Made by a program: the position numbers and the translations under genes
Source of the DNA: Bacteroidales bacterium
GTDB taxonomy: Bacteria > Bacteroidota > Bacteroidia > Bacteroidales > Bacteroidaceae
NCBI GenBank assembly: GCA_004552195.1
Contig: SFPC01000084.1
Span: 1 to 8,559, forward strand
Reading direction: 5' to 3'
DNA: 8,559 nucleotides
Notes under the pieces: generated by a model
Database searches by the model: none
What the model saw: the letters and a program-made list of their open reading frames with translations, nothing else
Told to the model about the DNA's origin: nothing
In this document: positions 1 through 6,638 of the stretch, piece by piece
Position numbering within the stretch: the stretch's first letter is position 1
Layout: each line of letters starts with the position of its first letter

Positions 1-1058
1 GCAACGAGGTTCGAGAAGTGCCATTTGTATGTAGCCTGCCGCTTGAGGACAGCGAACAGCAGTATTGTGATGAGTGCCGTCCATCTTTGTATCTCCACGG
101 CATTAGACGATGTGCCTACAAAACTCTTGATATGGAAGTTCTGCTTGAGGTTGCGAAAGAAGATTTCAATGTCCCACCTTGCCTTATAGAGGTCGGCGAT
201 TGTTCCCGCCGAGAGTTTCATGTTGTTGGTGAGCAGCACCATCGTGAAATGGTGCTCAGCGTTATATACGGCAATCCTGCGTATATTTTTGGGGTATTGT
301 CCGGACGTGCCGTTTCCTGTCAGCCGCACGACTTCGTCTATGAGTACTTCCTGATGGGTGTTATCGGGCAAGTCACGTTACTCTATGCGCTCATAAACCA
401 GATTGTCCTTCACCCTGACGATGAAGAATACCTTTATGCTGTCCCAAAACTTCATTAGGAGCGTATCGAAGTAACCTCGGTCGCAGACGACAATGCTTCC
501 AGGCTTCATCTCTACGTTCCTGGCTGCGGTATTATCTCCCGTCTTCCCGTCTGTAATATGCACAAACTCAGGTAGCATCGTATGGAAGTTCAATAGCGTA
601 TGAAACCTGACAGCGCCTTTGGCATGTGTATAGCGAGCCCAGTCGTACAGTTTGGCACAAAGCGTGATAACCGTAGAGTCAAGGGCATAGGCTGCGTTTC
701 TGAAGCGGAACTTGCGGCCGGAAAACCCAACCTGCTGTCCGAAATAATTCAGCAGTGCATAATAGCAGTCCCGGAAGAAAGCGCAGGAACGATGCTCGTT
801 CTGATAAGCTAGGGTGGACTTTGACGGGGCGCACGGAATGCCAAGATGATTCAGATTGCCGTTGGCAGAATGGAACCCGTTGCTTATCTCACGCAGAGAA
901 ACGCAATCGACAAACTGACTGAATATCATGCTCACCAGATGGCTCCATGTGTTGTAGCCCTTGGCATATTTGTCCGTGCCGTGCTTTCTTACCAAGGATT
1001 TGATCCAATCTTTCGGCAACTTCTGGATGACCTGAGCGAAAAGTGTTATCTTTGCCAA
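1..1058 (-). pseudogene. IS4-family DDE transposase, split by an in-frame stop and cut by the window edge
   Basis: This is a cut-and-paste transposase of the IS4 type with an N-terminal DUF4372-like region (KITLFAQVIQKLPK, then HGTDKYAKGYNTWSHLV). The first catalytic Asp lies in YALDSTVI (codon 678-680) and the second in VVCDRGYFD (codon 480-482). The frame then meets TAA at 378-380 and stays open in the same frame for 125 more codons to the edge. That downstream part contains the Y-(2)-R-(3)-E-(6)-K signature (LYKARWDIEIFFRNLK), with the catalytic Glu at 165-167. Translation stopping at the TAA would lack the Glu and the C-terminal part of the fold, so the copy is probably dead unless the stop is suppressed or a sequencing error. 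The start is uncertain: homologues in my memory begin near MAKITLFAQ, which here has TTG at 1058. The same frame is open to another TTG at 1082. Bacteroidota rarely use TTG, so the start codon may also be mutated. Confidence 0.85.
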
Positions 1059-1145
1059 GAAGGATGTTTGTTTTGTTTGCAACCAATAAGGTACATTTTT
1101 TTACATAGTGGAAAACTACCTCCTTCATTTTTATTTAGGACACTA
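1..1145 (-). mobile_element. IS4-family insertion sequence, partial (runs off left edge)
   Basis: The segment is almost filled by a minus-strand IS4-type transposase reading frame that continues past base 1. The end beyond the transposase start is probably close to 1138-1146, where the minus strand reads gtgtcctaaataaaa, a sequence of the kind found at ends of such elements. The opposite end is outside the window, so neither the terminal inverted repeat nor a target duplication can be confirmed and the boundary is an estimate. Base composition is lower in GC than the ackA-pta region beside it, which fits recent arrival. The element lies downstream of the 3' end of ackA and does not interrupt any gene I can identify. 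Confidence 0.65.
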
Positions 1146-1164
1146 TTGAAGGTTTGGGCATGGA

Positions 1165-1245
1165 GAACGCCCTGAATGCAAACGACCACATCAATACCTT
1201 TTCCGCAGTGATGCGCCAAGGCGTTGATGTGGTCGTAGGGTGTTC
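1165..1245 (+). repeat. Long imperfect stem-loop with GUGA tetraloop, unassigned
   Basis: Pairing read directly from the sequence, from outside to inside: 1165-1173 with 1237-1245 (9 pairs, one G-U), an 8-nt one-sided bulge at 1174-1181, 1182-1194 with 1224-1236 (13 perfect pairs, acgaccacatcaa), a 2x2 internal loop, 1197-1200 with 1218-1221 (cctt/aagg), a small internal loop, then 1204-1207 with 1212-1215 (cgca/tgcg) closing the loop gtga. As RNA from the plus strand the loop is a GNRA tetraloop and the one non-Watson-Crick outer pair is a G-U wobble; from the minus strand it would be an A-C mismatch. No U-tract follows on either strand, so it is not an obvious intrinsic terminator of ackA. 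It could be a structured RNA, a palindromic repeat element or the trace of a mobile element. A 40-codon plus-strand frame also crosses it. Confidence 0.6.
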
Positions 1246-1253
1246 TTGTATGA

Positions 1254-1317
1254 TTCAGTGAAGACAGGCTTTAATCATTGAAGATACCCTTCAAGGATAA
1301 GTCTGGCTTCAGTGAAG
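1254..1317. repeat. Pair of 10-bp direct repeats downstream of ackA
   Basis: The decamer ttcagtgaag occurs at 1254-1263 and again at 1308-1317, with 44 bases between. It is itself near-palindromic (cttca-g-tgaag at the second copy). A weak 6-bp inverted repeat (ttgaag at 1278-1283, cttcaa at 1289-1294) lies between. The stretch is the 3' flank of ackA, and none of these has a U-tract typical of a terminator. The function is unknown and chance is possible. Confidence 0.3.
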
Positions 1318-1328
1318 GGGAGCGTGGC

Positions 1329-2519
1329 TTATTTCACGAGGTCGAGCGTGTCGGAGGCGATGAGGAGTTCCTCGTCGGTCGGCACGACCACCACTTTCAC
1401 GCGGCTGTCGGGGGTGGAGATGATTTCCTCTTCGCCGAAGTTCTTGCGGTTTTTCTCCTGGTCCACCTTCACGCCGAGGAATTCGAGGCCGTCGGTCGAA
1501 GCCTTGCGCACGTCCCACTGGTGTTCGCCCACACCGGCGGTGAAGACAATCACGTCCACGCCACCCATGGCGGCGGCGTAGGCACCGATGTACTTCTTGA
1601 TGCGGTAGTCGTAAATCTCCATGGCCAGACGGGCACGTTCGTTGCCTTCAGCAATGGCACTTTCCACTTCGCGGATGTCGCTCGAAACGCCGCTGATGCC
1701 GAGCACGCCGCTCTTCTTGTTCAGCACGTCGCTCATCTCGTCGGGGGTGAAACCTTCCTTCTGCATGATGCTCAGCACGGCGGAGGGGTCAACGTCGCCG
1801 GATCGCGTACCCATCATGAGGCCTTCGAGCGGGGTGAGGCCCATCGAAGTGTCCACACATTTGCCCTGCTTCACAGCCGTGATGGAGGCACCGTTGCCGA
1901 TGTGGCAGGTGATGATGTTCACCTCCTCGGGCTTCACGCCGAGCACTTCGCAGACGCGGGCCGTCACGAAGCGGTGGCTCGTGCCGTGGGCACCCCAGCG
2001 ACGGATGTTGTGCTTCTCGTAGTATTCGTAGGGCACAGCATACATATAAGCGTGGGCCGGCATCGTCTGGTGGAAGGCGGTGTCGAAGACGAACACCTGC
2101 GGCAGGTTGGGCAGCATCTGCTTCACGGCCACATAGCCCTTGAGGTGGGCTTCGGAGTGGAGCGGTGCGAGTTCCATATACTGCTTCCACTCTTCGAGCA
2201 TCTCGTCGGTTACGACCATGCTCTTCGTGAAGCGTCCGCCGGCCACGATGCGGTGGCCTGCAGCACTGATTTCGTCAAGGCTCTTGATGGCACCGTATTC
2301 AGCGTTGAGCAGGGTGTCGAACATGAGCTTGATACCCTCCGTGTGGGTGGGGCAAGCCGACTCGATGATTTTCGTTTCGCCGTTGATTTTCGTCTTGAGG
2401 AACGAGCCTTCAAGACCGATCTTTTCGATACCGCCGGCAGCGAGTACGCTCTTGCTGTCCATTTCGTAGAGCTTGTACTTGATGGAAGAGCTGCCGCAGT
2501 TGATTACTAAAATCTTCAT
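1329..2519 (-). CDS. ackA: Acetate kinase
   Basis: The enzyme transfers the phosphate of acetyl phosphate to ADP, giving acetate and ATP, in the cytoplasm; it is the second step of the Pta-AckA acetate pathway. The 396-aa product has normal family length. Visible motifs are NCGSSSIK at residues 7-14 (phosphate loop), GHR at 88-90 with the substrate-binding Arg, LAPLH at 117-121, FDTAFHQTMP at 145-154 with the catalytic Asp, HGTSH at 178-182, CHIGNGAS at 205-212, TPLEGLMMGTRSGD at 229-242 with the catalytic Arg, FTAGVGE at 326-332 and TDEELLIA at 381-388. Two positions are odd: the usual HRVVHGG is HRIVAGG (Ala93) and the usual GFHGTSH is GAHGTSH (Ala177). Phe at the latter site forms part of the acetyl pocket in the Methanosarcina enzyme. 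The ATG at 2519 is chosen because MKILVINCGSSS matches the family N-terminus; an in-frame extension upstream to 2618 would overlap pta. It follows pta by 52 nt, so co-transcription is likely. Confidence 0.97.
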   Translation of the reverse strand: MKILVINCGSSSIKYKLYEMDSKSVLAAGGIEKIGLEGSFLKTKINGETKIIESACPTHTEGIKLMFDTLLNAEYGAIKSLDEISAAGHRIVAGGRFTKSMVVTDEMLEEWKQYMELAPLHSEAHLKGYVAVKQMLPNLPQVFVFDTAFHQTMPAHAYMYAVPYEYYEKHNIRRWGAHGTSHRFVTARVCEVLGVKPEEVNIITCHIGNGASITAVKQGKCVDTSMGLTPLEGLMMGTRSGDVDPSAVLSIMQKEGFTPDEMSDVLNKKSGVLGISGVSSDIREVESAIAEGNERARLAMEIYDYRIKKYIGAYAAAMGGVDVIVFTAGVGEHQWDVRKASTDGLEFLGVKVDQEKNRKNFGEEEIISTPDSRVKVVVVPTDEELLIASDTLDLVK

Positions 2520-2571
2520 TATTTCTGTGTCGTGTAAATCGTGGGAAATGGTTTTTGGGTAACAGTTTTGC

Positions 2572-3585
2572 TTAGTCCAGCTCCTTGGCTGCGATGGCCT
2601 GGTTGGCGGTGATGGCAATCATCTTGTAGACATCGTCGATGGAGCAGCCGCGTGAGAGGTCGTTGACGGGGCGTGCGATACCCTGAAGGATGGGACCTAC
2701 TGCCGTGGCGTGGCCCAGACGCTGCACGAGCTTGTAGCCGATGTTGCCCACTTCGAGCGAGGGGACAACCAGCACGTTGGCCTTGCCCGCGATGGGACTG
2801 CCGGGAGCCTTCGAGTTACCTACAGAGGGCACGAGGGCGGCATCGGCCTGGAGTTCGCCGTCGATGAGGAGGCTGGGGTCCATTTCCTTGGCAATGTTGA
2901 AGGCTTCGACCACCTTGTCCACCACTTCGTGCTTGGCCGAACCCTTTGTGGAGAAGCTCAGCATGGCCACGCGCGGTTCGATGCCGGCCACAGCCTTGGC
3001 CGTGCGCGCCGTGCAGACGGCAATCTGGGCCAGCTGGTTGGCATCGGGCACGGGAGTAACGGCCACGTCGCCCATGACGAGCACGCCGTTGTCGCCACAC
3101 TCGGGGGCGTGGGTGAGGAGCAGCATGGCACCGCTCACGCAGGTGATACCCGGTGAAGTCTTGATAATCTGGAGCGCGGGGCGGAGCACATCGCCCGTGG
3201 TATTGCGCGCACCGGCCAGCTGTCCGTCAGCATCGCCGCTTTTGATAATCATGCAGCCGTAGTAGAGCGGGTCGAGCACTTTCTTGCGAGCCTCTTCGAT
3301 GGTCATGCCCTTCTTCTTGCGGAGTTCGCAGAGCATCTGGGCATACTCTTCGGCCTTCTCGCTCGTGGCGGGGTCGATGATGGTGGCGCGGTGGATGTTA
3401 CCGAGGCCCCACTTCTTGGCGAGCGTTTCGATTTCTTCCACATTGCCGAGGAGGATGAGGTCAGCCACCTCGTCGGTGAGGATTTGGTTTGCTGCCTTCA
3501 GCGTGCGTTCTTCAGTTCCTTCGGGCAGCACAATGCGTTGCTTGTTCGCTTTGGCGCGGGCAACGAGTTGTTCAATGAGTTCCAT
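2572..3585 (-). CDS. pta: Phosphate acetyltransferase
   Basis: The enzyme converts acetyl-CoA and phosphate to acetyl phosphate and CoA in the cytoplasm and feeds AckA. At 337 aa it is the short form, consisting of the catalytic PTA_PTB domain only, without the N-terminal DRTGG/P-loop regulatory domains of the roughly 700-aa enterobacterial form. The N-terminus carries RIVLPEGTEERTLKAA at 17-32. The middle has AGARNTTGDVLRPALQIIK at 124-142 and SGAMLLL at 151-157. Further on are DGELQADAAL at 242-251 and PSLEVGNIGYKLVQRL at 275-290. The C-terminal DLSRGCSIDD at 309-318 holds the Ser-Arg-Asp residues important in catalysis in the Methanosarcina enzyme. The ATG at 3585 gives the expected N-terminus (MELIEQLVARAK). 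No clear -7 box is visible in the 175-nt leader, so it may depend on a promoter I cannot recognise or on read-through from pyrH. Confidence 0.97.
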   Translation of the reverse strand: MELIEQLVARAKANKQRIVLPEGTEERTLKAANQILTDEVADLILLGNVEEIETLAKKWGLGNIHRATIIDPATSEKAEEYAQMLCELRKKKGMTIEEARKKVLDPLYYGCMIIKSGDADGQLAGARNTTGDVLRPALQIIKTSPGITCVSGAMLLLTHAPECGDNGVLVMGDVAVTPVPDANQLAQIAVCTARTAKAVAGIEPRVAMLSFSTKGSAKHEVVDKVVEAFNIAKEMDPSLLIDGELQADAALVPSVGNSKAPGSPIAGKANVLVVPSLEVGNIGYKLVQRLGHATAVGPILQGIARPVNDLSRGCSIDDVYKMIAITANQAIAAKELD

Positions 3586-3693
3586 TATGTTTAGGGGTGA
3601 AAATGGGGCTGTGGGGCTTGGCGTTTTTGTAAAGCGTGGGAAGCTCCGCCGTCCCTTGGGTTAAGAGATTTTCGGGGAATGAAAGCTGCTTTG

Positions 3694-3755
3694 ATAGAAA
3701 GCTATAGATTTTTATAGTTCTCTATAGTTCTCTATAGTTCTCTATAGCTTTCTAT
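3694..3755. repeat. 15-bp inverted repeat enclosing tandem 10-bp repeats
   Basis: The arms at 3694-3708 and 3741-3755 (atagaaagctataga and its exact complement) are perfect over 15 bp. The 32-nt space between them is made of a decamer, tctatagttc, perfect at 3721-3730 and 3731-3740, with near copies at 3711-3720 and 3741-3750, so the right arm partly overlaps the repeat array. It begins 6 bp past the pyrH stop codon, where a terminator would be expected. After the left arm on the minus strand comes tcaaagc rather than a U-tract, so intrinsic termination is uncertain. It also forms part of the leader of pta and could hold an operator. Tandem copies can change number by slippage. Confidence 0.6.
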
Positions 3756-3760
3756 AATTA

Positions 3761-4471
3761 TCAAGCGTGAACGTAGGTTCCGATAGGTTCGCCGCTGAGC
3801 ACCTTGCCGAGGTTACCCACCACGTCCATGTTGAAGACATAGATAGGCAGGTTGTTTTCGCGGCACATGGCCGTGGCGGTGATGTCCATGACGCGGAGTC
3901 CACGGGCGAGCACTTCGTCGTACGTGATTTCGTCGAACTTCGTGGCTGTCGGGTCCTTCTCCGGGTCAGCCGTGTAGACACCGTCCACGCGGGTACCTTT
4001 CAGCATCACGTCCGCTTCGATTTCGATGCCTCGGAGCGACGAACCCGTATCGGTGGTGAAATAGGGGTTGCCCGTGCCGCAGCTGATGATGGCCACTTCG
4101 CCGCGTTCCATGGCCTCGATGGCTTTCCATTTGCTGTAGAGTTCGCCGATGGGTTCCATGCGGATGGCCGTGAGCACATGGCTCTTCACGCCGATGGCAC
4201 CGAGTGCCGAACTGAGCGCGAGCGAGTTGATGACCGTGGCGCACATGCCCATTTGGTCGCCCTTCACGCGGTCGAAGCCCTTGCCGGCTCCGCTGAGGCC
4301 GCGGAAGATGTTGCCTCCGCCGATGACGATGCTGATTTGCACGCCCATCTCCATGGCCGCCTTGATTTGTTGGGCATACTCGTTGAGGCGTTTCACGTCG
4401 ATGCCGTAGCCCTGTTCGCCCATGAGGCTTTCGCCGCTGAGCTTAAGCAATATGCGTTTGAATTTTGCCAT
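3761..4471 (-). CDS. pyrH: UMP kinase (uridylate kinase)
   Basis: The enzyme phosphorylates UMP to UDP with ATP, an essential step of pyrimidine nucleotide synthesis in the cytoplasm. It belongs to the bacterial amino-acid-kinase fold, typically a GTP-activated, UTP-inhibited hexamer. The 236-aa product is of normal length. Motifs in order are RILLKLSGESLMG at 6-18, VIGGGNIFRG at 49-58, D72 in KGDQMGM, MEPIGE at 105-110, GTGNPYFTTD at 132-141 (UMP and phosphate binding), LKGTRVDGVYTADP at 157-170 (nucleotide binding) and MDITATAMCRENNLPI at 195-210. The ATG at 4471 is chosen (MAKFKRILLKLSGE); the frame stays open to a TTG at 4483, but that codon adds nothing conserved. It is followed by the 3694-3755 repeat and then pta. 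It has its own likely promoter, so it is probably not obligatorily tied to the MATE gene upstream. Confidence 0.97.
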   Translation of the reverse strand: MAKFKRILLKLSGESLMGEQGYGIDVKRLNEYAQQIKAAMEMGVQISIVIGGGNIFRGLSGAGKGFDRVKGDQMGMCATVINSLALSSALGAIGVKSHVLTAIRMEPIGELYSKWKAIEAMERGEVAIISCGTGNPYFTTDTGSSLRGIEIEADVMLKGTRVDGVYTADPEKDPTATKFDEITYDEVLARGLRVMDITATAMCRENNLPIYVFNMDVVGNLGKVLSGEPIGTYVHA

Positions 4472-4503
4472 AGTTGTTGTCAATAAACGTACGTATAGTG
4501 CCG

Positions 4504-4511
4504 CAAATGTA
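4504..4511 (-). promoter_or_regulatory. Predicted Bacteroides-type -7 box of pyrH
   Basis: On the minus strand this reads TACATTTG, an exact match to the TAnnTTTG -7 element used by the primary sigma factor of Bacteroidales, followed by C as is common. Transcription would start a few bases further on, leaving an untranslated leader of roughly 25-30 nt before the ATG at 4471. The -33 TTTG element is not clear: only a TTTC is seen about 22 bases upstream. The box sits in the short gap after the stop codon of the MATE gene. Confidence 0.55.
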
Positions 4512-4516
4512 ATGAT

Positions 4517-5821
4517 TTATTTGGAGTTGTTGGGAAACTTATGTAATTGTTTACGAAATAGCAGGGCTTGGACTGCCCCCCGGCAACCCAAGTAGAGCAG
4601 GAAGGCCGTCCAGAGCAGCGGGTTGGTGAGCCGGAACGGGAGGATGACGGCAAAAAACAGCAGGGTGGCGGCTGCCATGCTGCCCAGCATGGCCCGGGTG
4701 GCGGTGGTGCCGATGAAGAGGCCATCGAACAGGAAGGCCGCCATGCTCACGAAGGGGATGGCTATCACCCAGGGTAGGAAGCGCGTGGCAGCGTCCACCA
4801 CCGTGGCATCGTTCGTCAGCAGTCGCAGGAAGGTCGTGCCGCCTGCCGCATAGGCCAGCGTGAAACCTGCCGCGAGCACAGTGCCGTAACGGAAAAGACG
4901 GTGCGTCAGACGGACAAACTCCCTGCGGTCATTGGCTCCCAGACAATGCCCTCCCAAGGCTTCGCCGGCGTAGGCAAAACCGTCCATCACATAGCTGAAC
5001 CACACGAAAAACTGCATGAGCAGCGTGTTCGCCGCCAGGGTCAGCTCGCCCTGGGAAGCACCAGCCGAGGTGAACGCCGTGGTGACGCAGATAAGGCAGA
5101 AGGTGCGCAGGAAGATGTCGCTGTTGATACGGAAAAAATGGGTGAAAGCCTGCTGCTTGAACCAGCGGGAGGGTAGGGCAGAGGGGCGGCTGCGGCGGTA
5201 TTGCCCCCTATATATATATAAGGCCATGCCGAGCGCGGTGTATTGCGCCAGCAGTGTGCCCCATGCCACCCCTTCCACTTTGAGGTGAAACAGATAGACG
5301 AAGCAAAGACTGGCCACGATGTTCACCACATTCTGCACCAGGGCAATCAGCATCGGCACTTTCGCCTGTTGCATACCCAGAAACCAGCCGTTGAAGCTGT
5401 AAAGCATCAGTACCGCCGGCGCGCCCCAAATCAGGATGCGGAAGTATTGGGCAGCCAACGCTTCCACCTGCTCCGACCCATCGATGAGCGCGAAGGCCAG
5501 ACGTTCCAGCGGTAGCTGGCACACGATGAGCAGGAGCGCCAGCACGGTGGCCATGCCCAGCGAGCGGAACAGCGTGAAGTGCGCTTCCGCAGCTTGGCCC
5601 GCTCCGTGGGCTTGGGCGGTGAGGCCGCCCGTCCCCATGCGCAGGAAACCGAACAGCCAGTACGCCATGTTGAAGATGAGGCTGCCGACTGCTATGGCAC
5701 CGATGTAGGATGCCGCACCGAGATGTCCCACGATGACGGTGTCTACCAAGGACAAAAGGGGAACGGTGATGTTGGAGATGATGCTGGGTAGCGCGATGCG
5801 CAGGATGTTGTTCAAAGCCAA
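4517..5821 (-). CDS. MATE-family (DinF-like) efflux transporter
   Basis: This is an inner-membrane multidrug/toxic-compound extruder, expected to export cationic compounds against Na+ or H+; the substrate cannot be read from the sequence. The 434-aa product from this start is the usual MATE length, with about 12 hydrophobic segments in two halves. The first half begins RIALPSIISNITVPLLSLVDTVIVGHLG (8-35) with a conserved Asp at 27, then WLFGFLRMGTGGLTAQ at 55-70. The second half has DGFAYAGEALGG at 280-291 and a C-terminal hydrophobic pair near 355-415. The tail is basic and hydrophilic. The start is uncertain. Homologues begin just before ILRIALPS, which leaves TTG at 5821 or 5815. The only in-frame ATG nearby, at 5905, would add 28 hydrophilic residues translated from the end of birA in another frame. 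A (TA)6 run at 5209-5220 encodes IYIY. It follows birA by 49 nt and is probably co-transcribed with it. Confidence 0.9.
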   Translation of the reverse strand: MALNNILRIALPSIISNITVPLLSLVDTVIVGHLGAASYIGAIAVGSLIFNMAYWLFGFLRMGTGGLTAQAHGAGQAAEAHFTLFRSLGMATVLALLLIVCQLPLERLAFALIDGSEQVEALAAQYFRILIWGAPAVLMLYSFNGWFLGMQQAKVPMLIALVQNVVNIVASLCFVYLFHLKVEGVAWGTLLAQYTALGMALYIYRGQYRRSRPSALPSRWFKQQAFTHFFRINSDIFLRTFCLICVTTAFTSAGASQGELTLAANTLLMQFFVWFSYVMDGFAYAGEALGGHCLGANDRREFVRLTHRLFRYGTVLAAGFTLAYAAGGTTFLRLLTNDATVVDAATRFLPWVIAIPFVSMAAFLFDGLFIGTTATRAMLGSMAAATLLFFAVILPFRLTNPLLWTAFLLYLGCRGAVQALLFRKQLHKFPNNSK

Positions 5822-5870
5822 AGGGGGGAATTGAATTGGGTGATAAAAATGGGTAGATATCCTCTGAACT

Positions 5871-6638
5871 CTATGGTTCAGGAAGAAATGCCACTTCTTT
5901 GAAGGCATAACTGTTCGTGCTGCCGTCGGGGCGTTGCAGCCGGATGATGCCTTGTGGGGAAATGTCGGCAATGCGGGCCATGAAACAGCCCTCCGCATCG
6001 CGGTAGGGATGGTAACCTGCCGCGCGGAACAGTCGGCGCATATACTCTGCGTGCAACGTGTCAGCCTGGCCCTGTTGCAAAGCGCGGTAGTGGTGCTCGA
6101 AGCGTTGGAGTATTTCCGTCAGCAACGCCTCGCGGTCCACGGCATACCCCACAATCTGCCGCAGCGAAACGGGGTTGGGTGCGTCGCCCCGGAACATCGT
6201 CTGGTTCACGTTGAGCCCCACGCCCGTGAGGGTGTTGGCTATGTGCGGGCCGCACAAATCGTGTTCCAACAGCATTCCGCCCAACTTCCGCTGTTGCCAA
6301 TAAATGTCGTTGGGCCATTTCACGCAGATGTCCGCTGTCAGTTCGTCGGCTGCTCCCGCCACCGCCAAGGCCAAGGCCTCCGAGAGCGCGAACTGCCGGT
6401 TGGCCGGGAGAAAGGTGGGGTGGAACACCATGCCGAAGAGCAGGTTCTCTCCCCTTTCCGCCTCCCACACCGTGCCCTTCTGCCCGTGGCCTGCCGTTTG
6501 GAAGTCCGTGGTGAGCAAGGCAAATTCCCGGGGCAGCTGTTGCCACCGTGGCTGGCGCAGTTGGCGCATCGTCGTGTCCGTCTGGTCCAAGTGTTCGGCG
6601 TGCCAGTTATCGGGTAGGTGGAGTGCGAAGGGCGGCAT
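5871..6638 (-). CDS. birA: Biotin--[acetyl-CoA-carboxylase] ligase, without repressor domain
   Basis: The enzyme activates biotin with ATP to biotinyl-5'-AMP and attaches it to the lysine of biotin carboxyl carrier domains in the cytoplasm. The product is 255 aa and starts directly in the catalytic domain, so the N-terminal winged-helix DNA-binding domain of the E. coli BirA type is absent and it should not act as a biotin-operon repressor. Visible motifs are TDFQTAGHGQKGTVWE at 44-59 (biotinyl-AMP loop), GENLLFG at 63-69, KWPNDI at 107-112 with the expected catalytic Lys107, KLGGMLLE at 118-125 and GVGLNVNQ at 139-146. An SH3-like C-terminal domain follows (about 212-255, GCFMARIADISPQGII). 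The loop is GHGQKG where E. coli has GRGRRG; Gln at the fourth position is, as I recall, usual in Bacteroidota, but His for the first Arg is unusual. The start overlaps the MmcQ-family gene by 32 nt. Confidence 0.95.
   Translation of the reverse strand: MPPFALHLPDNWHAEHLDQTDTTMRQLRQPRWQQLPREFALLTTDFQTAGHGQKGTVWEAERGENLLFGMVFHPTFLPANRQFALSEALALAVAGAADELTADICVKWPNDIYWQQRKLGGMLLEHDLCGPHIANTLTGVGLNVNQTMFRGDAPNPVSLRQIVGYAVDREALLTEILQRFEHHYRALQQGQADTLHAEYMRRLFRAAGYHPYRDAEGCFMARIADISPQGIIRLQRPDGSTNSYAFKEVAFLPEP

Noticed and set aside
18..458. 146-aa plus-strand reading frame at the left edge
   Set aside because: It is the antisense shadow of the transposase: the opposite strand carries the YREK motif and family sequence in frame through the same bases.
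889..1128. 79-aa minus-strand frame with an ATG at 1128
   Set aside because: It overlaps the transposase N-terminus in another frame and resembles nothing known; the transposase frame carries the family sequence.
1278..1294. Small hairpin (ttgaag/cttcaa) as an ackA terminator
   Set aside because: Only six pairs and no following U-tract on the minus strand.
1278..2510. 410-aa plus-strand reading frame opposite ackA
   Set aside because: Its composition is rich in His, Val, Gly and Glu as expected from antisense of a GC-rich gene, and the minus strand encodes a complete, motif-bearing acetate kinase.
3767..4486. 239-aa plus-strand reading frame opposite pyrH
   Set aside because: Same reason: it mirrors pyrH almost exactly and has no recognisable domain.
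5934..6617. 227-aa plus-strand reading frame opposite birA
   Set aside because: It is an antisense shadow; the minus strand has KWPNDI and other biotin ligase motifs.
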